A DNA stretch of 64,000 nt from Arbacia lixula (Eukaryota > Echinodermata > Echinoidea > Arbacioida > Arbaciidae), in NCBI GenBank assembly GCA_963669155.1, contig OZ022583.1, positions 9,016,566 through 9,080,565 on the forward strand, in the 5' to 3' direction. Below the pieces are notes generated by a model. The model was not told the DNA's origin. It was given only the letters and a program-made list of their open reading frames with translations, and made no database searches. Below, piece after piece: positions 12,056 to 22,490 of the stretch; the stretch's first letter is position 1, and every line of letters begins with the position of its first letter. The position numbers were made by a program, and so were the translations under genes.

Positions 12056-12168
12056 GACTACTACTTCTACAACTACTAGTACTACTACTACTACTTCTGC
12101 TATTACTACTATTTTTATCAACCTTATTACTACTACTACTATTACTACTACTACTACTCCTACTACTC

Positions 12169-12208
<40 letters not shown>

Positions 12209-12243
12209 AACTACTACTACTGCTACTACTACTACTACTTCTT

Positions 12244-12294
<51 letters not shown>

Positions 12295-12427
12295 TTCCTG
12301 CTACCACTACTACTACTACTACTGCTGCTTTTACTAATACTAATAATAATACTAATACTACTAACACTTCTTCTTCTTCTTTTTCTTCTTCTTCTTCTTC
12401 TTCTTTTTCTTCTTCTTCTTCTTCTTC
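11992..12427. repeat. (CTA)n microsatellite grading into (CTT)n
   Basis: Over 400 bp of CTA triplets with scattered CTG, CTT and CCA variants, ending in about 60 bp of CTT. The long poly-Val frame on the minus strand is a by-product of the triplet repeat. Confidence 0.95.
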
Positions 12428-12631
12428 ATTTCTACTACAAATGTACTGCTATCACTGATAGTGTTACAACTTATCATTTGACTACTACTACTTTACCGTC
12501 TTGGTAAACTACTACTACTACAATCATGACTATTACCATGCTTTCCATTTAATACTCCTCCTACAAGACTACTATTATTTCTACTAATATTTTGCCGCTC
12601 TGTTACTGCTACTCTACTCAATGACGATCGA
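12428..12631. other. CTA-rich spacer
   Basis: Diverged sequence with short CTA runs. It probably derives from the same expanded repeat. No gene. Confidence 0.5.
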
Positions 12632-12682
12632 CTATTACTACTACTACTGCTGCTGCTGCTCCTACTACTACTTTTAGTACTG

Positions 12683-12730
<48 letters not shown>

Positions 12731-12878
12731 TACTACAACTACTACTTCTACTGCTTACCGGGATGAAACTCCTCCGATTGCATACTACAGAATACTGATT
12801 GCGATACCAGTTCTGCTGCAGCTACTACTACCACTACTACTACTTCTACAACAACAACAACTACTACTCCTACTACTC

Positions 12879-12910
<32 letters not shown>

Positions 12911-12991
12911 GCTACTACTACTACTACTACTACTACCACTACTACTACTACTACTACTACTTCTACTACGACTACTTCTACAACAACAACA

Positions 12992-13026
<35 letters not shown>

Positions 13027-13062
13027 CACTACTACTACCACTACTACTATCTGTATATTGGC
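12632..13062. repeat. (CTA)n microsatellite, second array
   Basis: Two dense CTA stretches, about 12,632-12,740 and 12,820-13,050, with a short interruption and small CAA patches. The same strand polarity as the arrays on either side suggests one original array. Open frames here are repeat artefacts. Confidence 0.95.
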
Positions 13063-13254
13063 TGTAGTACTGATGCTGCTGCTCCTACTACTACTATCCA
13101 CAACACTGCTATTTCTTCTGATATTACTATTACTACTTCGACTACGACTTCTACTATTACTGCTGTGATCAAGGTCATGATAATAACCAAATAATAATGA
13201 TAGTGACATTGCTTTTGATGGTAGTATTACCTCCACTTTTATACTACCGACACT

Positions 13255-13956
13255 AGGGACTTTTCGATTTGGACGTGCCGCCAGGCGTCACCGTGAATGA
13301 CGTCACTTTTACGCACCGCGCATGCGTCAACGTCGACCCCTCGGCTCAACACCCCTCGGCTCAACGCGTTCACCCAGGTTTTCACCGACCACCCAATTCA
13401 CTCGCGCCGGGCTCATCCCGTGCTGTCTATGACGTCATACTCCTCTCGATATGGACGGTGCCGGAGGAAAATTATGCTGAGTTACAGCAAATCAGTGGGA
13501 AGTTCAACTATTTTTCCTTTTATTTTTTAAAACAAAATATAAATAGCTATATTACCAGAAAGTTCATGAGCACCACTGACGTACCAACTACAGCCTGTCA
13601 GGTACCTGTTTGCCCTGTCGTCTACCAAGTTGCAAATGCACACTACAGTCCCACATATACATTTTAACCGCGCCCGTATACGTATTGCCACCACTGATCT
13701 CTACACTAGTGGGGAGATCAGTGATTGCCACCAGTGGGTAGATCAGTGATTGCCACGCGGGCCACTCACTGACCTCTATCCACCGATGATGGCGCGCGCG
13801 CTTTTCACAAAGGCCACGACGTCACTACGTTGACTAGACGTGACGCCTAAAATCGAAACGCATTTCAGGAGCGGCTCAACGTAGGGAGTAAACGCGTTGA
13901 CATACGCCTGCCGCCGGGCGTCACATCACTCTCGTTCACCCAATCGAAAAGTCCCT
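13255..13956. mobile_element. 702-bp TIR element inserted in the CTA-rich region
   Basis: The left end AGGGACTTTTCGATT is exactly mirrored at the right end (AATCGAAAAGTCCCT). Both flanks carry ACT, a possible 3-bp target duplication. The interior is CpG-rich, unlike its surroundings, and contains several GACGTC/TGACGTCA sites (near 13,300, 13,429 and 13,818), a direct repeat GCCGCC[A/G]GGCGTCAC near each end, and a small GATCAGTGATTGCCAC repeat/hairpin at about 13,690-13,790. An open frame of 132 codons shows no protein-family character. Non-autonomous; superfamily unassigned. Confidence 0.7.
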
Positions 13957-14291
13957 ACTATTCCGACTACAACTTACGTCTGCTAATAATAGTATTACAC
14001 AGTACTTTACTACTAGTAATAATAATAGTGGTATTTCTACTATTACTTCTACTACTTCAAAACTATTACTGCTATTCCTACTTCTTTTGCTACTTTAATT
14101 TCAACTATAATATACTATAAATTCAATTTCTACTACACACAATACTACTTCTACCATATACATTTCCAACGAGCACTACATCTACTATAATGATAATGCT
14201 ACCGCTGTTACGTATTATGTAACTTGCGAGCCCATGACTTGAAGTAATAAAAATACAACTACTATTAATAGTACTGCAACTACTACTACTA

Positions 14292-14326
<35 letters not shown>

Positions 14327-14435
14327 ACTACTACTACTACTACTGCTGCTGCTACTACTACTACTACTACTACTACTGCTACTACTACTTCTACTACTAC
14401 TGCTACTGCTACTACTACTACTACTACTGCTGTTG

Positions 14436-14466
<31 letters not shown>

Positions 14467-14530
14467 TTCTATTACTTTTTCTTCTTCTACTACTACTACT
14501 ACTACTGCTACTATTACTACCACAAAGCCC
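13957..14530. repeat. (CTA)n/(CTG)n microsatellite, third array
   Basis: Scattered CTA-like triplets lead into a dense array at about 14,270-14,522 of CTA with CTG blocks. It continues the polarity of the arrays before the TIR element. Confidence 0.9.
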
Positions 14531-16093
14531 TCTGATATTGTAGCTTATGTTATACTATACCACCGACGACGACATACACGTGTATGTGAACTCCAAATCA
14601 ATCGATTGGCATAACTCGTAATACCACCAAGGGTGTTGATAATAACAAGAGTTCATAGCCCAAATAAAACGATATATTTTTTGTAATTTTCTTTGATTTG
14701 CCAAAAATATTGCCAAGCCTTTCGAAATTTAACCTATTAGATATTTGTATAGGTAAATGCTTGCTATATATGAGATGTAGTTTTCATATTTTATTTATTT
14801 CTTTGTCGATAGCCTCTGTGCAGTTTATTGTTTAGGGAATGTGTGATAAAGAGTTATTGTTGGTTTTACTTTGCAAGGTGCATTATTGTTTTTTCAGATA
14901 TATACTAATTTTACTCCGCTTTACAATTATTGATAATCCAAGAATTAATATATACTTTGAAGATAACATGTTACAAGAATGGTATTACTTGAACACATGT
15001 TTCATTCGTAGCAGAATGGTCATTTAATCATTGCACAAAATCTCACAATACAAGAAAACTGACGTGTATGCCTACACACCACATGTAGTATTTTCATGTT
15101 TTTACGATGTACGCACAGAATGTGGTAACAAAACTGTAAAGAGCACCACTTGATATATGCGTATTAAAATTTGAGTAGGTCTATACCGAATTTAGAACAT
15201 GCAGCCAGATTACACAATTTGGAAAATCTTGCAAGGACAGGAAAGATAGAAAGAAGGATAGAGGAAGAAAACGCATGAATTAGATGACCAGTTGGAATGC
15301 ATGGATTACAGAGAGAGATGCAGGCCAGCAGGAGGTGGAGCTGCTCCAGAAAGCTAGAAACAGAGATTTGTGGCACACCGTGATCACCTTCGTCACTTGA
15401 TACGGCACTTATAGAGAGATAACACAACACAATTCACAAAATGTCACGTGAAGTATATAGAATATAATGTCCTGTATCCACTTGTACAGCAGTAGGTGTC
15501 TTTAACTGTGAATGCGCTATTGAGGCATTCTTGCACAATGTAACTCACACAAATCTCATGATATGGTATTTTGTTTGGCAGAGAGGGGGTTAAACTTCAA
15601 TATGCATATACATGGGCATGGTGGTGAATCCTTGGAGGGGTGGGGGTAGCGGAGAAAGGGGAACAAGATTTAATTTTCGCACTGAAACACCAAGTCGTAA
15701 GGTTTCTGAAATGTCTATGGAGATCTTTTGATCTATCTTAGAGGATCATTTTCCATATCACTTGAGTTCTTTGTATTTTTTTTATGTGTATGATTACCCA
15801 ATCGTATCGCTTGGTGACAAAACAATCAGGTTGTTGGTTAGACCAATAATAAGCCAATGAATTATTCATGTAATGCTTACTCATCGGCAAAGTACAATCA
15901 CAGTTCAAACGGCCTGTGGCATACAGCATTATGTTTCCATTTTAATTACAATCTGAATGTAGATAGGCACCACATTTTTGTAGCATGGTTTAATTCTATT
16001 GAATCTTAAATATTTCACTTGAATATATTCAGTTGAAGTCGCCATTTATCTTTAATGTTGCTCACAACTTTGTCACGCGATTCTCACACTAAT
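14531..16093. other. No gene recognised
   Basis: AT-rich non-coding DNA. Open frames near 14,839, 15,164 and 15,738 show no recognisable motif, no splice context and no second copy in the window. Confidence 0.45.
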
Positions 16094-16687
16094 AAATGTA
16101 AACATACGACAATGTCAGTCATTGCGTGCTTGTTCTATTCGTTCCTCGGATTGCAAAGTTTTCAGAGAGCGAGATTCCATTGCTTGTAGGTCTAAGGTTG
16201 CGTTCATGCGACCATCGCCAGAACCATGATTTGAATCATGATTCTAATCATGATTCAAAACGCAAGCATGAATCACGATAACGACAGTATCAGCGTTCAT
16301 ACGACCTTCTCTCCAATCAAGTTTCTCTTCGGATTCGGGCCGATCCAGTGCGCCTCGTAGCGCGTTTTCTGACGACTTCTACTTGGGCTGCTTGACACGC
16401 ACCTGAAATAGGCCGACACAATGACCTCATAGAATCATGATTCAAAACGCGGTTGCGTTCAAGCGACCTTTTTCGAACGTGATTCGGCATAGAAACGCGT
16501 TTTAAAACGTCCCCTTTTCCGCGTAACGGTTTGCGTTTTGAATCACATCCTGTCCGAGCATTTCCATTGCGAGGTTGCAGAATGTATAATGCAATCTACG
16601 ACTTATTCGCTGATGTTTCTCATTATGTTGTTAAATTGATTGTCCTCATGCAATTATTCATTGACTGACTTCTGTATTGTACTCCAT
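16094..16687. repeat. Dispersed repeat with CATGATT palindromes, copy 1
   Basis: Nearly identical to 44,630-45,223. It contains TGAATCATGATTC-type palindromes and recurring phrases GCGTTCATGCGACC / GCGTTCATACGACC / GCGTTCAAGCGACC and AAAACGCG, a pattern expected of a non-autonomous element. No protein is recognisable. Confidence 0.7.
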
Positions 16688-17009
16688 GTGTCTCTATCGC
16701 CACAAATAAAAAAAAATGCTCCTGAGCTGTTCAAAAAAAATGCAATGACCCCAAAGCCTGTTCAAATTATCGAAATTAAGAATCAATGCTATAGCGTAAA
16801 GGATGGATTGGACACAATTGAATTTTAGAAGGAAGTAGATACCAGTATGATAGTAGACTATAAAACAAATTCATCTAAATAAAACATGCGAGGTAGGTCG
16901 TGCAGCTAATGCATGAACGAGTAATTATTTGTTTTCGGCAAAAGTTCATGTGCAATTAAAGAACAGATTATCAACAAGAAATGATGATACTATCGCAACT
17001 CTACTCTAC
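16688..17009. other. Sequence absent from the paralogous copy
   Basis: AT-rich and without a gene. The paralogue at 45,223 jumps directly to the equivalent of 17,843, so this and the next 0.8 kb were either deleted there or inserted here. The junction has an AT microhomology. Confidence 0.5.
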
Positions 17010-17319
17010 ATCATGTTTAAATGTCACTGCTTACGACATTGGCGCAAAGTCGACACGACCTCAGCTTTAAGATATCGAAATTAGCTAAAAGTATTGATCG
17101 TCGGCCCGACATCTCATTCTCAACCATTAACCGACATTTTTCTTATCACTGGTTACGGTACTGGCACGATGTTGGCATGACGTCAGCTTCAAGATATCGA
17201 AATTATCTCAAAGTATTGATGTTGGCTCGACATCACATTTTTAGCAACACCCAACGTGTTTAAATGTTACTTGTTACGACATTGGCGCGATGTCGGCATG
17301 ACGTCAGCTTAAAGACAGC
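17010..17319. repeat. 121-bp satellite, first array
   Basis: TTACGACATTGGC-type starts occur at 17,031, 17,153 and 17,274, a period of 121-122 bp. Each monomer carries GCGCGATGTCGGCACGACGT, GATATCGAAATTA, GGCCCGACATCACATTTT and an ACCGACAT-like tail. Confidence 0.8.
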
Positions 17320-17833
17320 CCGTCCCTTTTTCAGATCACCACAAAACCATCGAAACATTGGCAAAACATATAGAGAAGTGGTAGCAAGCTGTATATTCAT
17401 AATTTGAAACTGATACGTAGTGTAAAATTCAAATAATGCACGTAAACACCGTCTGATTAATAGTCTTTACCTCAGGCTCTTAACAGTTTGTGTTGAAATT
17501 TCTGCTTTATTGATTAGTCTGTTTATTAAATTATAAAACGCATTGTGAAAAAAATTGTTCTATAGAAGGAATCATCTCCAAAGTTTGGTAATTACTCATA
17601 AAATTAGGATTTCACACATGCATAATAACCACATAGATGATACTGTAACAAAAACTAATACTTTTTTCGTAGTACGAAAAAAGTCGGTTTGAAATCTAAC
17701 GGCTGAAATTTTTACATATACAGAAAGCTTCAACATGCTATATTCTTAGAAATGGTCTTGAATCACACTTTCTTCAATTTACGATCGTGATAGACGATTT
17801 CAAATTTTAAGCTTGCAAAAGGGACGGACAATC
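17320..17833. mobile_element. ~510-bp TIR element inserted in the satellite
   Basis: It interrupts a satellite monomer after CAGCTTAAAGAC and the monomer resumes at CTTTAAAGATATC. Ends are CCGTCCCTTTTTCA and its mirror TGCAAAAGGGACGG. The duplicated TTAAAGA-like flank suggests a target duplication of about 8 bp. AT-rich interior, no coding sequence. Confidence 0.5.
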
Positions 17834-18167
17834 TTTAAAGATATCAGAATCAAGTCACAATAATGACGTTGGCCCGACATCATATTTCCAACCAATAACC
17901 GACATATTTAATCATGTTAACTGTAACTAGTTACCACATTGGCGCGATATCGGCACGACGTCAGATTCGAGATATCGAAATCTTCAAATATTGATATCAG
18001 TATTTCAACCAATTCCCAACATATTTAATCATGTTAACTGTAACTAGTTACGACATAGGCGTGATGTCGGCACGACGTCACATTTAACCGACATGTTTGA
18101 TAGTCAATAGTTACGATGTTGGTGCAATGTCGTTACGACGTCAGCTTTGATAGCAGTGTGACATTGG
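17834..18167. repeat. 121-bp satellite, second array
   Basis: Diverged monomers with TTACCACATTGGCGCGATAT, TTACGACATAGGCGTGATGT and TTACGATGTTGGTGCAATGT starts, GACGTCA sites and ATTTAATCATGTTAACTGTA spacers. Copied at 45,224-45,540. Confidence 0.75.
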
Positions 18168-18760
18168 GCTAATGTTGGGCCAATGTCACTCGAGATATAT
18201 TCGGCCAACGTCAAAAGCTGAAGTTGGCCCAATGTTAAAATGTCCACCAGCCCAACTTGTCCCAACATCAATTTCAAGACGGGCCAATGTTGTTTTTCAG
18301 TTATTGGGCCAACGTCAAAAGCTGACATTGGCCCAACGTAAAAATGTCCACCAGCACAACATTGGCCCAACATCAATTTAAAAAAGTCGGACCAACGTTG
18401 TTTGTCAGGTATTGGGCCAACATAAAAAGCTGATGTTAGCCCAACGTAAAATGTCCACAAACCCAATATTGGCCCAACATCAATTTTAAGACGTCGGGCC
18501 AACGCCAAAAGCTGACATTGGCCCAACGTTAAAATGTCCACCAGCCCAACATTGGCCCAACATCAATTTCAAGACGGGCCAATGTTGTTTTTCAGTTATT
18601 GGGCCAACGTCAAAAGCTGACATTGGCCCAACGTAAAAATGTCCACCAGCCCAACATTGGCCCAACATCAATTTAAAGACGTCGGGCCAATGTCAAAAGC
18701 TGATGTTTGCCCAACGTTAAAATGACCACCAGCCCAACATTGGCCCAACATCCGACGTCA
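18168..18760. repeat. Derived 105/83-bp satellite (CCAACATTGGCCCAAC type)
   Basis: TGTCCA starts recur at 18,241, 18,345, 18,452, 18,535, 18,640 and 18,723 (as TGACCA), giving steps of about 104-107 and 83 bp. The two forms differ by one internal segment. Units are full of TTGGGCCAA/TTGGCCCAA, which are each other's reverse complement. It sits inside the 121-bp satellite and shares its CATTGGC and GACGTC vocabulary. The copy at 45,540-45,840 has fewer units. Confidence 0.8.
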
Positions 18761-19040
18761 GCTTTAAGATAACGAAATTAGGTCGAAATATTGATGTTGG
18801 CTCGACATTACATTTCGAATTATTTCCTAATATGTTGAAATGCTACTACTCCACACATTGGCGATATTGGCACGTCAACTTCAAAATATCAAAATTAGCC
18901 TTCAATATTGATATTGGACCGACATCATATTTTGAAGCATTTTCCGATATGTTGTTTTCCGATATGTTGATGTCACTAGTAAATACATTGACACGATGGC
19001 GGTACGACTTCTGCTTTGAGACATCAAATAATTCGTCACT
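18761..19040. repeat. 121-bp satellite, third array (diverged)
   Basis: Weakly conserved monomers continue (ACACATTGGCGATATTGGCA, GACCGACATCATATTTTGAA). The array ends at a GTTTTCACGAACCGT sequence at 19,041 that is mirrored at 19,534-19,548. Confidence 0.6.
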
Positions 19041-19257
19041 GTTTTCACGAACCGTTATGCGTGCGCGTTTAGCACGGAAAAGAGTTTTCGAGATAATCGC
19101 GTTTGAAGTTTGCAATTGTTTTCAAATTGTGGTTTCAATGCTTTTTCTTCACCTTTTGTTACAATTTTTACTTTAATGTGGACGTACACAGTTCCAAGTT
19201 TCCTAGCATGTAAATATTGCTTCATAACGCCTCCACACTTACTTGCTATCGAGTTGT

Positions 19258-19516
19258 CAGGGCCGTCGCCAGGGGGGTGCGGAGGATGCGAACGCACCCC
19301 CCTTCAGAACCAAAAAAAAAATTTAAAAAAAATTAAAAAATAAAAAAAAATAAAAAAACAAAAACAAAAACAAAACAAAACCGGGAGGGGGGGGGTTAGG
19401 GACAACTGCATGAAATTGAGTAAATTACGTTGTTTTTTGTGTTTTTGTGTTTTTTTTTCCATAAAAAGCACCCCCCCCCCCCCCCCCCACCCTAGAAAAA
19501 GCTGGTGACGGCCCTG
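19258..19516. mobile_element. 259-bp MITE with CAGGGCCGTC ends
   Basis: CAGGGCCGTCGCCAG at the left and CTGGTGACGGCCCTG at the right form a 15-bp TIR with one mismatch. GTTGT flanks both sides. The interior is a G-rich stretch with its own GTGCG/CGCAC hairpin, then A-rich, then G-rich, then T-rich, and an 18-bp poly-C. Copied at 46,316-46,580. It lies between the inverted 15-mers at 19,041-19,055 and 19,534-19,548. Confidence 0.7.
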
Positions 19517-19615
19517 GTTGTTAATCTGGGAGCACGGTTCGTGAAAACGCCAAGGCTGTGTTTTTGCGTACGCATCGTTTTCACGAATCATGCTCGGAGG
19601 ATCGCATCGCACGCA

Positions 19616-20027
19616 CGTATGGCAAGCCGTTTTAACATTTATTCCTACTTCTTTGATATCACGAATTCAATTTCTTGTATCAAGAATTGCCATTGCTTTA
19701 CTACACAAACTATTTCTTGATATCAAGAAATGGATTTGTGTAGTAAAGCAATGGCAATTCTTAATATCAAGAAATCGAATTCTTGATATCAAGAAATCGA
19801 AATCTTGATATCAAGAATACGACTTCTTGATATCAAGAATTCGAATTGTTGATATCAAGAAAATGGTTTTGTGTGGTAGAGCAATGGCAATTCTTGATAT
19901 CAAGAAATCGAATTCTTGATATCAAGAAATCAAATTCTTGATATCAAGAAGTCGAATTCTTGATATCAAGAAATCGAATTCGTGATATCAAGAAATAGGA
20001 ATAAATGTTAAAACGGCTTGCCATACG
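19616..20027. mobile_element. Palindrome array in a foldback element, copy 1
   Basis: About eleven copies of the self-complementary TTCTTGATATCAAGAA are spaced about 21-22 bp apart with TCGA-containing spacers. The block is bounded by CGTATGGCAAGCCG..TTTTAACATTTATTCCTA and its mirror image ending CGGCTTGCCATACG. A larger inner palindrome pairs GCCATTGCTTTACTACACAA with TTGTGTAGTAAAGCAATGGC. The whole element can fold on itself. No coding potential. Confidence 0.8.
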
Positions 20028-20720
20028 CACGCTTTAGGAAATTTGTGGGTGTGCGCAATGATGCGACCGATGGAGACTCAGTGCGAGAGTGCATTCCACT
20101 AGAGCTACGTTATGTGTGTGCGCGCTGCTGTTCAGCAAACAATGTGGTAATGCATGATCGAGTTGTGAACTGGGGAGCTTTTTCGTTCTTCAGATGGTAG
20201 CAAGGCGGCTAACACGCACTCAGAGTGGCCAAACCTCCCTGGAATAAGATTTACGTGTCGATTACAAGTTATCACAGCATAAAAGCATGTTGGTGAAATC
20301 GTAGGTCTAGATCAAAACATATAACATGTCGACCGACGCGTGAACTGGCTGTACGCGTTATGTTACATTATGTGTAGCGTATAATGATTTTCTAGGTCTG
20401 ACATACACCCATGTACATATTCACTCACACTCATAATGCTCAATAATACGCGTAGATTTACATTTTACCTGCAATACAGGTACACACGCACAAGTAACAT
20501 ACACACAATAAAAAATACATGTACTTCCAGTATTACACACCCATACGTGACCCATACTCACAGCCACATGCACATACAAACACACACATACACTCTCAAA
20601 ACAATATATGATATTAAACATTGCATTTAATAAATTTCAGGAGATACACACAATCTCTATATGTAAGTACATGTATTGCAGTTTACTATGTCCATGTATT
20701 CGAAGCCTGCCCCCCCCCCC
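20028..20720. repeat. Repeat module X, first copy
   Basis: Runs from the end of the palindrome array to an 11-bp poly-C. Repeated at 21,412-22,115, 31,383-32,100 and 47,245-47,945. It contains GTAAATCCTAC-free AT-rich DNA with CA-rich patches (CACACATACACTCTC) but no recognisable gene; short open frames are not conserved in reading across copies beyond what identity explains. Confidence 0.75.
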
Positions 20721-21411
20721 TTTCGCGGGCTTTTCTAGCTGCCTTGGAGACCCCCCCCCCCCCCCCCCCCCCCGGGCCCCCCTAAATCACTGCTCAGTGT
20801 ACTCATGCATGAGTGATTGGATCAATGTGATTTAAGGAACAATCCTGCCTAACTATTTTGCTTAAAACTCTTCGATAAAAAAAGTTATGATATTTTGCCT
20901 GGGGGGGGGGGGGGGTATTTGTTTTTTTGTTGTGTTTAGATGAAAGTTACATATATGATGTCGGACAAGAAAATCAACATGATCGCGGGGGTGGGGGTCC
21001 AACTTTGTATTTTCTCATTCAAACAAGGTCGACATAACATGACAGGGAAATTACAGAACACTGGTTTCTTAGAGAGTATCCGCATATAACACTTAAGAGT
21101 CACGAAAGATTGGACACACTTTTTGTTGCACATCTTTAGTTGTCCTTTAAAAGCTCTCTTGAAACATTTTGAAAAGGGAAACCAAGGCAATATAAAATGA
21201 AAAACGTGATACACGGACTATGGGTATTTAGTACAGCACGTTCAATTCCAGTTTACAGTGTTTTGATGGGCAAAACCACCTCATAGAGCGTGACAGGTTG
21301 CACCCTGTACCGAGCTAAAGAAAAGTAGAACAATGGAACAGTGGAAGCAAACATACCGCACTATAGTCTGGCAAATCAATAAACAAATATTCCAACTGCG
21401 AACGTCAAAAG
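20721..21411. repeat. Repeat module Y, first copy
   Basis: Begins TTTCGCGGGCTTTTCTAGCT, includes a long poly-C, then an arm of the hAT-like family (CATGCATGAGTGATTGGATC .. TTGTTGTGTTTAGATG), then unique DNA ending in CAGCACGTTCAATTCCAG and GTGACAGGTTGCACC. Copied at 48,060-48,723, and in diverged form at 49,462-49,733 plus 55,044-55,165, where the 5.3-kb foldback element splits it. Confidence 0.7.
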
Positions 21412-22115
21412 TTTGTGGGTGTGAGCAATGATGCAGCGCGTCATACGCGACCGATCGAGTGCGAGAGTGCATTCCAGTAGAGCTATGTTATCTGTGTGCG
21501 CGCTGCTGTTCAGCAAACAATGTGGTAATGCATGATCGAGTTGTGAACTGGGGAGCTTTTTCGTTCTTCAGATGGTAGCAAGGCGGCTAACACGCACTCA
21601 GAGTGGCCAAAACTCTCTGGAATATGATTACGTGTCGATTACAAATTATCACAGCATAAAAGCATGTTGGTGAAATCGTAGGTCTAGATCAAAACATATA
21701 ACATGTCGACCGACGCGTGAACTGCATGTACGCGTTATGTTACATTATTTGTAGCATTATAATGATTTTCTAGGTCCTGACATACACCCATGTACATATT
21801 CACTCACACTCATAATGCTCAATAATACGCGTAGATTTACATTTTACCTGCAATACAGGTACACACGCACAAGTAACATACAACAATAAAAAATACATGT
21901 ACTTCCAGTATTACCACACCCATACGTTGACCCATACTCACAGCCACATGCACATTAAACACACACATACACTCTCAAAACAATATTATGATATTAAACA
22001 TTGCATTTAATAAATTTCAGGAGATACACAAAATCCTCTATATGTAAGTACATATATTGCAGTTTACTATGTAGTGCATATAAATGTCCATGTATTCGAA
22101 GCCTGCCCCCCCCCC
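21412..22115. repeat. Repeat module X, second copy in tandem
   Basis: Starts at TTTGTGGGTGTG without the palindrome array and runs to a 10-bp poly-C. It then joins the 121-bp satellite. Small indels separate it from the first copy. Confidence 0.75.
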
Positions 22116-22490
22116 GATATGTTTAACTGTGTATACTTACTACATTGGCGCGATGTCGGCACAACAACAGCTTTGCGATATCAAAATTAAGTCTGAATAA
22201 TAATGTCGGCCCGATGTCACATTTTGAACCATTTCCCGATTTTAAATGTCCCTACTTACGACACTGGCGCGATGAGTCGGCACGACGTCGACATTGAGAT
22301 ATCGCGATTAGGTCGGGAAAATGATGTGGCCCGACATAAAATTTCAACCAATACCGACCTATTTGACTGCCATCGCTCCCAACATATTTCTCACATTGGC
22401 CCGATGTTGGCGCGACGTCAATTTGCCGACCGCGATCTCGCCGACGACTGCCGATATCGGCCCGACGTCAGCTTGCAAGCTGGGTACTTC
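22116..22490. repeat. 121-bp satellite, array at start of duplicated block
   Basis: Three to four monomers with ACATTGGCGCGATGTCGGCA, GACACTGGCGCGATGAGTCG and GATATCGCGATTAGGTCGG. The array ends in a short CTACTACTAC run near 22,491. Copied at 32,101-32,475 and 55,840-56,205. Confidence 0.8.

Noticed and set aside
12748-13236. Poly-Val and poly-Tyr open frames over 130 codons
   Set aside because: Triplet-repeat artefact of (CTA)n.
19640-20010. The regular palindromic array could be taken for a CRISPR array
   Set aside because: The repeats are self-complementary, spacers are 5-6 bp and nearly constant, and the context is eukaryotic. It is a hairpin satellite.
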